From Palsa-948 sp964481195 (lineage in GTDB: Bacteria; Bacteroidota; Bacteroidia; Palsa-948): a stretch of 26,698 nucleotides of DNA. This document shows, one piece after another, positions 16,167 to 23,938 of the stretch (its first letter is position 1; every line of letters begins with the position of its first letter). Under the pieces are notes generated by a model that was not told the origin of the DNA, did not search any database, and saw only the letters and a list, made by a program, of their open reading frames with translations. The stretch spans positions 1-26,698 of the forward strand of contig CAYZTB010000041.1 in NCBI GenBank assembly GCA_964481195.1, in the 5' to 3' direction. The position numbers and the translations under genes were made by a program.

Positions 16167-16835
16167 TTAGTCATCATTTCTTTTATCATTTCCGGCTTTC
16201 ATTTTCAATTTCCCTTCCCGCCACATTTTTACAAACTGTGCCCAGGCAAAAGGGTTGAGTAAATTGTTGGGAGGATATTGCCCAGCCCAATACAGCTTGC
16301 TTTGATACTGTTGCATACTGGCTTTGTAATTCATGCTGCCATCCATAGGAATGGATTCGTATCTGGATTTTAAATCTTCTCTAGCCAGATTTTTTTTAGC
16401 TCTCTCTAAGTCATCGTCCGGAACGCTGTTGCTCAGAAAAACTTCTTTAAATTGCTCCGGGGTAGGCCAAGGATAAATAACAGCTGTTTGTAAAAGTATG
16501 GTGTCGTAGTTTAAGGATTGAATTAATGAATATTTATTTCCAGAAAGTGTGTCGGGTATTACATACTCACATTTCCTATAACCTATTGCCGCAAAAACAA
16601 TAGTGTCAGATTTTTTTGCTACAAAAGAAAAATATCCATAGTAGTCGGCCATCGTTCCTCTGTTAGAGCTTTTATTAATCACTTTAGTGAATGGCACGGG
16701 GCGCAGGCTGTCGCTTTCAACAATTACTCCAGAAAACTGAATTAGATCTTTATCTTGAGAGAAAGAAAAATTTGAAAGCAGAAGAAGAAGAAGAAGAACT
16801 GGTAGGGTGTAAAACACCTTTAAACGTATTTTCAT
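16167..16835 (-). CDS. Secreted CarboxypepD_reg-like protein
   Basis: 222 residues. The signal peptide has a core of eight Leu in a row interrupted by nothing else (VLLLLLLL region), encoded by a triplet microsatellite. The mature N-terminus, FSGVIVESDSLRPVPFTKV, followed by GTMADYYGYFSFVA and DTIVFAAIGYRK, is the same carboxypeptidase-regulatory-like beta fold found in TonB receptors. The remaining ~120 residues (VIYPWPTPEQFKEVFL, then an Ala/Glu/Arg helix and LLNPFAWAQFVKMWREG) are of unknown function. It is first in the run that contains the TonB receptor, has its own -7 box, and probably acts in the periplasm or at the outer membrane with that receptor. Confidence 0.82.
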   Translation of the reverse strand: MKIRLKVFYTLPVLLLLLLLSNFSFSQDKDLIQFSGVIVESDSLRPVPFTKVINKSSNRGTMADYYGYFSFVAKKSDTIVFAAIGYRKCEYVIPDTLSGNKYSLIQSLNYDTILLQTAVIYPWPTPEQFKEVFLSNSVPDDDLERAKKNLAREDLKSRYESIPMDGSMNYKASMQQYQSKLYWAGQYPPNNLLNPFAWAQFVKMWREGKLKMKAGNDKRNDD

Positions 16836-16854
16836 ATATTTTATCGCTTTGTTT

Positions 16855-16862
16855 CAAAAGTA
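16855..16862 (-). promoter_or_regulatory. -7 box TACTTTTG for the leftward TonB run
   Basis: Exact TAnnTTTG on the minus strand, 19 bases before the ATG at 16835. It should drive the CarboxypepD_reg-like and TonB receptor genes and possibly everything down to cinA. Confidence 0.6.
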
Positions 16863-16957
16863 GGTAAAATCCCACTTCAAATTAGATGAAAATTTTACTA
16901 CTTTTAACTCATTATTCATCATTATATTGTACAGATAATATTTTAGACTTACTTAAA

Positions 16958-18055
16958 ATGAAAAAAATTATATTCCCTATTTTCTTCTCTATTACAACAG
17001 TTTGTTTTGGACAGATACCAATTGGACAATCCGATATGCCTTCTGCCGGAGACACCTTGCGGGTCAGCAACACTACGGATACTATTAATCCAGCTTTAAC
17101 AGGACCAAATTATACTTGGAATTATTCTTTTTTGAAAGCAGCTTCTCAGTGGGTTGAGAAATTTGACAATCCAAGTTCTTTTACATTTCCATTTAATTTA
17201 TTGTTTAATGTTTTTAACACCTCTTATGGTCAAAAACAATATACTCCTGATTCAATACCAGGCTTAGGGATTAGCATGGGAAATGCGTATGGCTTTTTTA
17301 AAAAATCATCTACCAGTTTAAAGCAGATTGGTCAGGGATTATCCATCAACGGGCTGCCGGTTCCTTTTCAATATAGCTCCGAAGATTATATTTATCGTTT
17401 CCCACTTAATTACGGAAACATTGATTCTAGCGATTCGCAATTTGGACCGCCAAGTGTAGTTCCGCTGCCATTTTATTACGGGCAAAAGATTCATCGCGTT
17501 AATGAAGTAGATGGATGGGGAACACTCACAACTCCTTTTGGAACATTTTCTACGCTAAGAGTAAAATCTACACTACATATTCGTGATACCATAGCAGACT
17601 CCAGTGGCATTGGATTTGCTTTTGCAAGACCAACGCAGTATGAATACAAATGGTTGAAACAAGGAGGGAAAATTCCGTACTTACAAATAAATGCTACTGA
17701 TATTGGTGGATTTCCTGTCGTTACTAAAATTACGTACCGCGATAGTTTACGAAGTGGAACCATACAAATTGGAATTAATGAGGTGACAAATACTGATTTT
17801 GGAATGCAGCTATTTCCAAATCCAGCAAATGATTTTGTAGTAGTTCAGTATCAACTTGCCAATTCAGAATCCATTAAATTTGAAATCTTAGATATCACAG
17901 GAAAAACAATTACAACTATAGGAAATTCTAAATCTTCAAAGGGGCTACATGTGGAAGTCATAAACCTTAAAAGATATAATTTATCAAAAGGAATTTATTT
18001 CGTTTCTTTAAATGTGGGAGCAATTAGAGTTATTAAAAAGTTAGTTATAAATTAG
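16958..18055 (+). CDS. T9SS-secreted protein with type A sorting domain
   Basis: I start at ATG 16958, which gives a proper signal peptide (MKKIIFPIFFSITTVCFGQ). The frame extends to an ATG at 16886, but that adds 24 residues ahead of the signal. The 365-residue protein has a beta-rich body with no catalytic motif that I recognise. The last ~75 residues form a T9SS type A sorting domain (Por_Secre_tail): MQLFPNPANDFVVVQY, FEILDITGKTI, YNLSKGIYFVSLN and a terminal KLVIN. It would be exported through Sec and then the type IX system to the cell surface or medium. It stands alone, between a divergent operon and a terminator-like hairpin. Confidence 0.88.
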   Translation: MKKIIFPIFFSITTVCFGQIPIGQSDMPSAGDTLRVSNTTDTINPALTGPNYTWNYSFLKAASQWVEKFDNPSSFTFPFNLLFNVFNTSYGQKQYTPDSIPGLGISMGNAYGFFKKSSTSLKQIGQGLSINGLPVPFQYSSEDYIYRFPLNYGNIDSSDSQFGPPSVVPLPFYYGQKIHRVNEVDGWGTLTTPFGTFSTLRVKSTLHIRDTIADSSGIGFAFARPTQYEYKWLKQGGKIPYLQINATDIGGFPVVTKITYRDSLRSGTIQIGINEVTNTDFGMQLFPNPANDFVVVQYQLANSESIKFEILDITGKTITTIGNSKSSKGLHVEVINLKRYNLSKGIYFVSLNVGAIRVIKKLVIN

Positions 18056-18088
18056 ATTTTCTATTCCTTCGTTTTTAGGCTAAAAACT

Positions 18089-18107
18089 GCCTGTTATAAG
18101 GCTTTTT
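18089..18107 (+). terminator. Possible terminator after the T9SS gene
   Basis: Short stem GCCT (18089-18092) / AGGC (18099-18102) with loop GTTATA, followed by five T. An upstream palindrome (TTTTTAGGCTAAAAA, around 18072-18086) may contribute. The stem is weak, so this is tentative. Confidence 0.45.
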
Positions 18108-18154
18108 ATCACCTTCTTAGCTATTAAATTCTTAATACGCATGTGATTTTTGTA

Positions 18155-18162
18155 TATATTTG
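18155..18162 (+). promoter_or_regulatory. -7 box TATATTTG for the rpsF operon
   Basis: Exact TAnnTTTG. The start codon is 110 bases downstream, so this mRNA has a long leader, in contrast to several other genes here. Confidence 0.7.
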
Positions 18163-18208
18163 CCACCCTTTTAGAATAAAAGGATAAAAAACAAACAATA
18201 ACCCCTTA

Positions 18209-18251
18209 TGTCCCGTTAGACCATTCTTGTCATTAAAACGGCAGGAGGACA
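18209..18251 (+). promoter_or_regulatory. Folded rpsF leader, candidate S6:S18 autoregulatory element
   Basis: TGTCC (18209-18213) pairs with GGACA (18247-18251). The helix continues as CGTT (18214-18217) with AACG (18237-18240), leaving a one-sided internal loop GCAGGA (18241-18246) and a 19-base apical loop. A CCG lies at the helix junction (18213-18215). Ribosomal protein S6:S18 complexes are known to bind a CCG-containing stem in many rpsF leaders, so this fits by position and general form; the match to that motif is inference. Confidence 0.55.
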
Positions 18252-18271
18252 AAAGGAAAAACAAAAAACAA

Positions 18272-18640
18272 ATGTCAAGACAGTACGAAACAATTTTTAT
18301 TTTAACTCCGGTTCTCTCCGATGAGCAAACCAAGGAGGCGTTAAATTCTTACAAGACTCTCATGAAAGAGCTGAACATTAAAATTGTTCATGAAGAAAGC
18401 TGGGGCCTTAAAAAACTAGCTTATCAAATTAAAAAGAAAAACACAGGTTATTATCACCTTTTTCAAATTGATGCTCCAGGAGAAGCTATCGCTACTCTTG
18501 AAACAGCCTACAAGCGTGACGAGCGTGTTCTTCGCTATTTAACGGTGCACTTGGATAAGTACGCTTTACAATATGCTGAAAGAAGAAAAGGAAAATTAGC
18601 AAATAAAAAAGTTGAAAGAAAAGAGGAGACTACCGCTTAA
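18272..18640 (+). CDS. rpsF: 30S ribosomal protein S6
   Basis: The start is ATG 18272 (MSRQYETIFILTPVLSDEQ). An upstream in-frame TTG at 18227 lies within the folded leader and is rejected. The 122 residues show S6 features: YETIFILTP, EESWGLKKLAYQIKKKNTGYY and VLRYLTVHLD. S6 binds S18 on the platform of the 30S subunit. The C-terminal tail is Lys/Glu-rich. AGGAGG occurs at 18243-18248, but 23 bases from the ATG it is too distant for a normal SD and lies inside the stem-loop. It is followed after 43 bases by rpsR; ssb, often between them in other phyla, is absent. Confidence 0.96.
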   Translation: MSRQYETIFILTPVLSDEQTKEALNSYKTLMKELNIKIVHEESWGLKKLAYQIKKKNTGYYHLFQIDAPGEAIATLETAYKRDERVLRYLTVHLDKYALQYAERRKGKLANKKVERKEETTA

Positions 18641-18683
18641 GTCAACAAACAAAAAAAATACTTACCTATAAATACATATTATC

Positions 18684-18962
18684 ATGGCTGTTATAACAAA
18701 CGATAAAGGAGAAATTAGATATTTAAATCCACCTGTGTTGGATGTAATGCGCACTAAATATTGCCGTTTCAAGAAAATGCGCATGAAACACATCGACTAT
18801 AAAGACCCTGAGTTTTTGATGCGTTTTATGAATGAGCAAGGGAAGATTCTTCCTAGAAGGCTGACTGGTAACTCAATCAAATATCAGCGTAAAGTTGCGC
18901 GTGCCGTAAAACGTGCTCGTCACTTATCGTTAATGACTTTTGTTGGCGATATGCTTAAATAA
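18684..18962 (+). CDS. rpsR: 30S ribosomal protein S18
   Basis: 92 residues. The S18 core is clear: VMRTKYCRFKKMRMKHIDYKDPEFLMRF-like segment, then GKILPRRLTGNSIKYQRKVA and ARAVKRARHLSLM. It is the binding partner of S6 in the 30S platform and a likely member of the complex that regulates this operon. The start ATG gives a normal-length protein. 45 bases separate it from rplI. Confidence 0.97.
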   Translation: MAVITNDKGEIRYLNPPVLDVMRTKYCRFKKMRMKHIDYKDPEFLMRFMNEQGKILPRRLTGNSIKYQRKVARAVKRARHLSLMTFVGDMLK

Positions 18963-19007
18963 TTATTTAAGTACAAACAAATACACAAACTACTAAAGAT
19001 AAATCAA

Positions 19008-19457
19008 ATGGAAGTTATATTAAAACAAGACGTTCAAAACTTAGGGTCAAAGCATGACCTAGTAAAAGTTCGTCCAGGGTATGCTCGTAATTTTTTGTTT
19101 CCTCAAGGCATTGCTATTGAAGCTACGCAAGGCAGAAGAAAAGAAGTTGCTGAAATTATTAAGCAACGCGCTCACAAAGAAGAGAAGCTTAAAACTGCTG
19201 CAGAAAAAATTGCTGAGTTTCTTAAAAGCATTACGCTTAAAGTGGGAGCTAAGGCTGGCGAAAAAGGAAAGATTTTTGGATCTGTTACTTCCATTCAAAT
19301 TGCAGAAGCAATAAAGAGATCTGGTCACGACATCGATCGTAAACATATTTCGTTGGATGATGAATCAACTATTAAAACATTAGGTACTTACATTGCAACG
19401 GTTCAGCTTCACAAAGAAGTAGTTGTAAAAGTAAATTTTGAAGTAGTAGCTGAATAA
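19008..19457 (+). CDS. rplI: 50S ribosomal protein L9
   Basis: 149 residues, normal length. The N-domain has the L9 signature, MEVILKQDVQNLGSKHDLV then VRPGYARNFLFPQGIAIEA. A long connecting helix and the C-domain (KAGEKGKIFGSVTSIQIAEAI) follow. L9 spans from the L1 stalk base to the neighbouring ribosome. It is the last gene of the operon, closed by the hairpin downstream. Confidence 0.97.
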   Translation: MEVILKQDVQNLGSKHDLVKVRPGYARNFLFPQGIAIEATQGRRKEVAEIIKQRAHKEEKLKTAAEKIAEFLKSITLKVGAKAGEKGKIFGSVTSIQIAEAIKRSGHDIDRKHISLDDESTIKTLGTYIATVQLHKEVVVKVNFEVVAE

Positions 19458-19469
19458 TATTTTTTTTCT

Positions 19470-19512
19470 AAACCCTAAAGCGAGAAATCAGTTTCTTCCT
19501 TTAGGGTTTTTT
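19470..19512 (+). terminator. Intrinsic terminator of the rpsF operon
   Basis: Ten-base stem AACCCTAAAG (19471-19480) / CTTTAGGGTT (19499-19508), with further A-T pairs outside, an inner GAAA/TTTC pairing, and a T-run continuing to 19512. Confidence 0.88.
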
Positions 19513-19528
19513 ATTTCCTGTTTTCAAG

Positions 19529-19536
19529 TACATTTA
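19529..19536 (+). promoter_or_regulatory. Weak -7 box TACATTTA before prfC
   Basis: One base off TAnnTTTG, ending 5 bases before the prfC ATG. It follows the rpsF-operon terminator, so prfC needs a promoter of its own and this is the best candidate. Confidence 0.45.
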
Positions 19537-19541
19537 ACCAT

Positions 19542-21140
19542 ATGCCTCTCAAAGAAGAAATAGCAAAGCGCAGAACATTCGGTATTATTAGTCACCCGGA
19601 TGCTGGTAAAACCACGCTTACAGAGAAGCTGTTGCTTTTTGGAGGTGCTATTCAAACAGCGGGTGCTGTTAAGCACAATAAGATTAAAAAAGCAGCTACA
19701 TCGGATTTTATGGAGATTGAAAAGCAACGGGGAATCTCTGTTGCTACTTCGGTAATGGGGTTTGATTACGATGGATATAAAATTAATATCCTAGATACTC
19801 CCGGACACAAAGATTTTGCGGAGGATACCTACCGTACGCTTACGGCAGTGGATAGTGTAATATTGGTAATTGACTGCGTAAAAGGAGTAGAGGAGCAAAC
19901 TCGTAAGCTCATGGAAGTTTGTCGCATGCGGAACACTCCAGTAATTGTATTTATTAATAAAATGGATCGTGAGGGACAAGACCCTTATGATTTGTTGGAA
20001 GAGATTGACAAAGAACTAAGTATTCATACGCGTCCGCTAAGCTGGCCCATTGGCATAGGCTCTGAATTTAAAGGAGTATATAACTTATTCGATAAAACCT
20101 TACAGCTATTTTCGGGTGATAAATCAAAAGTTTCTGAAGATGTTATTGCCATTGATAATATTAGCGATTCATCATTAGAAAAATATATTGGCGAAGATTA
20201 TGCAAAGAAATTACGTGAAGATGTAGAGCTTATTGAAGGAGTTTACGAAGATTTTGATTTAAATTTATACCGCGAAGGATATTTGGCGCCTGTTTTTTTT
20301 GGAAGTGCTATTAATAATTTTGGTGTAAAAGAGTTGTTAAACACGTTTGTGCGTATTGCGCCTCCGCCACAACCCCGAGTAATTGACGAACGTATTATTC
20401 AGCCCGATGAAAATGATTTTTCAGGATTTATTTTTAAGATACACGCCAACTTAGATCCCAATCATAGAGACAGAATTGCATTTTGTCGAATTTGTTCCGG
20501 GAAATTTGAGCGCAATAAATTCTTTTATCATACTCGTTTAGATAAAAAGTTACGCTTTTCCAGCCCTGTAAATTTTATGGCTAACGACAAAAGCATTGTG
20601 GACGAAGCTTGGCCGGGCGATGTAATTGGATTGTATGATACAGGAAATTTTAAAATTGGCGATACGCTTACCGAAGGGGAGAAGCTGCATTTCAAAGGCA
20701 TCCCTAGCTTTTCTCCAGAAATATTTAAAGAGCTTATCAATAAAGATCCAATGAAGACCAAGCAGCTGGAAAAAGGAATTCGACAGCTGACGGATGAGGG
20801 AGTAGCGCAGTTGTTTGTACAAACACTTGGAAACAGAAAAATTGTTGGAACAGTAGGGGAGCTTCAATTTGAAGTTATTCAATTCAGATTATCTGGTGAG
20901 TATGGTGCTTCTTGCGAATTTCAACCTAAGGATTATTATAAAGCTTGCTGGTTTACCTCGGATAATAAAGAGCAGGTTGATAAATTTATGAATGTAAAAT
21001 CAGGCAATGTTGCCTTCGATAAAGAAAACCGACCTGTGTATTTATCAGAAAGTGCTTGGATGTTGCAAAAAGCTCAGGAGACTTATCCAGATATTAAATT
21101 TCACTTTACTTCGGAGTTTAAAGAAGTTCAGGAAGCATAA
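19542..21140 (+). CDS. prfC: Peptide chain release factor 3
   Basis: 532 residues, full length for RF3. This translational GTPase recycles RF1/RF2 after termination. G1 is ISHPDAGKTTLTEKLL (16-31). An RGIS switch-I motif follows at 63-66. G3 is DTPGH (85-89) and G4 NKMD (139-142). The early SDFMEIEKQRGISV and the later PIGIGSEFKGVYNL segments distinguish RF3 from EF-G and from LepA. The C-terminal region has QLFVQTLGNRKIVGTVGELQ-like and YGASCEFQP elements. It converges with the permease gene, 6 bases apart, and no terminator lies between them. Confidence 0.97.
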   Translation: MPLKEEIAKRRTFGIISHPDAGKTTLTEKLLLFGGAIQTAGAVKHNKIKKAATSDFMEIEKQRGISVATSVMGFDYDGYKINILDTPGHKDFAEDTYRTLTAVDSVILVIDCVKGVEEQTRKLMEVCRMRNTPVIVFINKMDREGQDPYDLLEEIDKELSIHTRPLSWPIGIGSEFKGVYNLFDKTLQLFSGDKSKVSEDVIAIDNISDSSLEKYIGEDYAKKLREDVELIEGVYEDFDLNLYREGYLAPVFFGSAINNFGVKELLNTFVRIAPPPQPRVIDERIIQPDENDFSGFIFKIHANLDPNHRDRIAFCRICSGKFERNKFFYHTRLDKKLRFSSPVNFMANDKSIVDEAWPGDVIGLYDTGNFKIGDTLTEGEKLHFKGIPSFSPEIFKELINKDPMKTKQLEKGIRQLTDEGVAQLFVQTLGNRKIVGTVGELQFEVIQFRLSGEYGASCEFQPKDYYKACWFTSDNKEQVDKFMNVKSGNVAFDKENRPVYLSESAWMLQKAQETYPDIKFHFTSEFKEVQEA

Positions 21141-21146
21141 AGAAAT

Positions 21147-22385
21147 TCACTCATATCTCAACGCTTCAATAGGATCTAGCTTAGCTGCTTTCATAGCGGG
21201 ATAAATACCTGATACTATTCCAACTGTTACACAAATTGCAATGCCGGTGCCAATCCAAAGCCAAGGCATTATAAATCCAGAGCTCATTTGAAGGGAGACG
21301 ATGTTTCCAATCAAGATGCCAAGAAAAATTCCTACAATACCGCCTAACAAACAAATAACAATTGCTTCAATTAAAAACTGCCTCATAATATCTTGTCGGG
21401 TTGCACCTAATGCTTTTCGGGTACCAATTTCTCTAGTTCTTTCTGCTACTGCTACCAGCATGATGTTCATGAGTCCAATTGCTGCGCCAAGTAGTGTGAT
21501 AATTCCAATGATGGTTGCCGCCATGGTTACATACTTAATATTTTCAATCAAGATTCCGGCTAATGCATCGCTTTTTGTTATTTCAAAATTATCTTCCATG
21601 CCAGTTCCAAGTTTTCGTATGCTTCTAAGTGTTCCGGTGGCTTCGGCAACAGTAGCATCCATCGAGGTTGCATTGTGAGCTAGGATGTTTATGGTAAAAG
21701 ACATATTTGGGTTAGGGAAATATTGTCGCACATTAGTAACAGGTAATAAGCATATTTTATCTCCACCCATCATCATGCTGCTGCCTTTTGATTTTAGCAC
21801 TCCAATCACGGTAAACTTCCCACTACCTACTGTAATAGTTTGTCCAACAGGTTCTTCTTTTTGTTTGAAGAGCACATTTACTAATTCATTGCCAATAATA
21901 ACTACGTGGGCGTTATTCTGGACATCTTGAGCAGAAAAGTTTCTTCCCTTTGATAGTTCATATCCGGAAGTAGCTAAGTAGTCATCGTCAGTTCCTAAGA
22001 TTTGTATGTTGGGATTGCTCTTGTTGGATTTGAATTTTAGTGTAGCAGCAAAGGAGGCAAAGGTTGAAACCGATACAGCAGATCCGTATTTAAATTCCCG
22101 CTTAAACTGCATGGCATCGTTGTATGATATTGCAGGGAATCTTTTGGGCTTTTTACCCTTTTTGCCAATGCGAACCGACATTTCCCTGTTTCGAACGGTA
22201 AAGGTATTGGCGCCCATATCCGTAAAATTGCTGTTGATGGAAGACTTAATGCTATCAATAGCAGTTAGGATGCCAACTAAAGCAGTTATGCCTATTGCAA
22301 TAATCAAAATAGTAAGAATAGTTCTCAGAAGCTGGCTCGTAACCGAGCGAAGCGCAATTTGTATATTTTCCCAAAGCATTTTCAT
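21147..22385 (-). CDS. MacB/FtsX-type ABC transporter permease
   Basis: 412 residues with the MacB topology: one N-terminal membrane helix (about 20-42), a periplasmic MacB_PCD domain of ~230 residues, then three helices (about 282-310, 335-362 and 370-400). The FtsX signature AERTREIGTRKALGATRQDI and the closing GIYPAMKAAKLDPIEALRYE are intact. In this family the permease partners with a cytoplasmic ATPase and transmits force through the membrane, for example in efflux or lipoprotein release. Neither an ATPase nor a membrane-fusion gene is adjacent, so the partner must be encoded elsewhere. A near-match promoter box lies 6 bases before the ATG. Confidence 0.92.
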   Translation of the reverse strand: MKMLWENIQIALRSVTSQLLRTILTILIIAIGITALVGILTAIDSIKSSINSNFTDMGANTFTVRNREMSVRIGKKGKKPKRFPAISYNDAMQFKREFKYGSAVSVSTFASFAATLKFKSNKSNPNIQILGTDDDYLATSGYELSKGRNFSAQDVQNNAHVVIIGNELVNVLFKQKEEPVGQTITVGSGKFTVIGVLKSKGSSMMMGGDKICLLPVTNVRQYFPNPNMSFTINILAHNATSMDATVAEATGTLRSIRKLGTGMEDNFEITKSDALAGILIENIKYVTMAATIIGIITLLGAAIGLMNIMLVAVAERTREIGTRKALGATRQDIMRQFLIEAIVICLLGGIVGIFLGILIGNIVSLQMSSGFIMPWLWIGTGIAICVTVGIVSGIYPAMKAAKLDPIEALRYE

Positions 22386-22391
22386 GGCTTA

Positions 22392-22399
22392 CGAATATA
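22392..22399 (-). promoter_or_regulatory. Weak -7 box TATATTCG before the permease gene
   Basis: One mismatch to TAnnTTTG on the minus strand, 6 bases before the ATG at 22385. Placement matches the short-leader pattern seen at rarA and miaE. Confidence 0.4.
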
Positions 22400-22474
22400 C
22401 AACTATCAAATGCATGGTTGATATATCAGTGAATTTTGACTGTGAAAAAATGTTAAATCTTTGGTTAAAGTTTC

Positions 22475-22482
22475 TACATTTG
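22475..22482 (+). promoter_or_regulatory. -7 box TACATTTG for the DUF5606-usp-antiporter operon
   Basis: Exact TAnnTTTG, 23 bases before the ATG at 22506. A TTTG at 22460-22463 lies too close to be a standard -33 element. Confidence 0.6.
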
Positions 22483-22505
22483 TTAATACCTAAAAAACAA
22501 ACACT

Positions 22506-23048
22506 ATGGATTTAAGTAAAATCATTTCAATTTCTGGACAAACCGGACTATTTAAAGTTATTGCGCAGAGCAAAGCAGGTTTAATCGTTGAATCAATGCT
22601 GGATAAAAAACGTATGCCCGTTCATGCTTCTTCAAAAGTGAGCGTACTTGATAACATTAGCATGTACTTAAGTACCGGAGATACTGTACCAGTAGGAGAT
22701 GTTTTGAAAAAGATATTTGACAAGCAAGCAGGTGCGCTTGCGCCAGATGTTAAAACATCGGATGAGGAGCTTGTTAAGTTTTTTCTAGAGGTGCTGCCAA
22801 ACTACGATAAGGATAAAGTACATACTTCGGATATTAAGAAGGCAATCTTATGGTATAACATCCTGCAGCCAACAGATATTTTCACAAAGCAAGAAGAAGC
22901 TAAAAAAGATGGCGCTCCTGTGATATTAGATGACAACACTAAAAAGCCAGATCATAATTTCGCACACGATAATTCAGGAAAACATATGAATTCGGGTGCT
23001 AACATTCCTAAAAAACCTATTGGAGTTCGTAAAACAGGAGTTGCTTAA
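22506..23048 (+). CDS. DUF5606 family protein
   Basis: 180 residues. The N-terminal part (LSKIISISGQTGLFKVIAQS, then GLIVESMLDKKRMPV and a VSVLDNISMY segment) matches the DUF5606 family, which I know only from Bacteroidota and whose function is undefined. Residues 85-130 are a helical region (EELVKFFLEVLPNYDKDKVH, KKAILWYNIL). The last ~50 residues are low-complexity, rich in Asn, Lys and Pro, and probably disordered. The TAA shares a base with the ATG of the Usp gene (TAATG at 23046-23050), so it is translationally coupled to a stress-protein gene. That hints at a stress- or ion-related role but does not prove one. Confidence 0.82.
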   Translation: MDLSKIISISGQTGLFKVIAQSKAGLIVESMLDKKRMPVHASSKVSVLDNISMYLSTGDTVPVGDVLKKIFDKQAGALAPDVKTSDEELVKFFLEVLPNYDKDKVHTSDIKKAILWYNILQPTDIFTKQEEAKKDGAPVILDDNTKKPDHNFAHDNSGKHMNSGANIPKKPIGVRKTGVA

Positions 23049-23932
23049 TGGAGTATGATCTTCATAAGTTAACTAAACGAGCTTCCTTTCCTTTTGAAAC
23101 AATAGCTGTTGGGCTATCATTTTCACCCAGAATGGCACCCGTTTTGGTGGAGGCCAAAAAAATTGCTGATGCCTGCAATTCTAAATTAATTCTTATTCAT
23201 GTTGGCGAAAAAACCAAGGAAAAGTCTAAAGAGCTGGAAGACATTTTATTTAAAAACAATATTGAAGAACGGAAAGTAAAAATTATTTGGACAGAAGGAG
23301 ATGTGGTTGATACTATTCTGAAATTATGTAAGCTTAATATTGTTGATTTATTAATATTAGGCGCACTTGAAAAAGAAAGCATCCTACGCTTTTATATGGG
23401 CTCACCTGCACGCACATTAAGCAGAAAGGCTAAATGTTCTGTTTTATTATTAACGCAGGATAAACTGGTAAGCTACCCACAGCAAAAAGTTTTAGTGAAA
23501 GTAGATTTGGATCACCCTAAAACTGCCCATTCCATAAATACAGCCCAGTATTTTGCAAAAGTTATGGGTATTAAAGAAATTAGCATGGTGCGCGAAATGC
23601 ATGCACCTGCAATGGCTATGACGATGGCAGATAGTAGCAGCGCTCCTGAGGTTACTAAGCTAAAAAAAGAGTTTTCTGAATCTGAAAGTTCAAAGTTACA
23701 TTCTATAGTTTCCAAATGTGATACGGGATTAATAAAGATTAATGAAAAAATTGTAAAAGGTAAACCTGGATACGCTATTCGTCAGTATGCTGAAACTAAA
23801 AAGGCAGATTTACTTGTTATCAACTCACCGGATATGAATCTTACTTTGTTTGATCGCATTTTCACTCACGACATTGAGTATATATTAGCTGAGCTTCCGT
23901 GTAACCTGTTGATTGTACATTCCCGAATATAA
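23048..23932 (+). CDS. Tandem universal stress protein (UspA-like)
   Basis: 294 residues made of two Usp domains, about 15-140 and 147-294. Domain 1 shows FETIAVGLSFSPRMAPVLVE, KLILIHVGE, VDLLILGA and the nucleotide-loop-like FYMGSPARTLSRKAKCSVLLL. Domain 2 shows VLVKVDLDHPKTAHSINTAQ, ADLLVINSP and CNLLIVHS. The exact G-2x-G-9x-G(S/T) ATP motif is degraded in both, so ATP binding is doubtful. Usp proteins often sense nucleotides or stress and adjust partner proteins. It is sandwiched between the DUF5606 gene (one-base overlap) and the antiporter gene (6-base gap), which makes control of the antiporter a reasonable guess. Confidence 0.87.
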   Translation: MEYDLHKLTKRASFPFETIAVGLSFSPRMAPVLVEAKKIADACNSKLILIHVGEKTKEKSKELEDILFKNNIEERKVKIIWTEGDVVDTILKLCKLNIVDLLILGALEKESILRFYMGSPARTLSRKAKCSVLLLTQDKLVSYPQQKVLVKVDLDHPKTAHSINTAQYFAKVMGIKEISMVREMHAPAMAMTMADSSSAPEVTKLKKEFSESESSKLHSIVSKCDTGLIKINEKIVKGKPGYAIRQYAETKKADLLVINSPDMNLTLFDRIFTHDIEYILAELPCNLLIVHSRI

Positions 23933-23938
23933 TTTTTT

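Noticed and set aside
13554..16835. SusC/SusD-type polysaccharide utilisation locus
   Set aside because: The receptor is shorter than typical SusC proteins, and no SusD-like lipoprotein or glycoside hydrolase is adjacent.
16886..16957. Longer N-terminus for the T9SS protein from an upstream ATG
   Set aside because: It would place 24 residues before a clear signal peptide that starts at 16958.
18243..18248. AGGAGG as a working Shine-Dalgarno for rpsF
   Set aside because: The distance of 23 bases to the ATG is too long and the bases lie within the predicted leader fold.
18227..18271. Longer N-terminus for rpsF from a TTG
   Set aside because: The added residues are not S6-like and the region forms the leader helix; ATG 18272 gives the standard S6 start.
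22006..22515. Plus-strand open frame of 169 codons
   Set aside because: It is antisense to the permease gene, which has full family motifs, and it overlaps the DUF5606 start.
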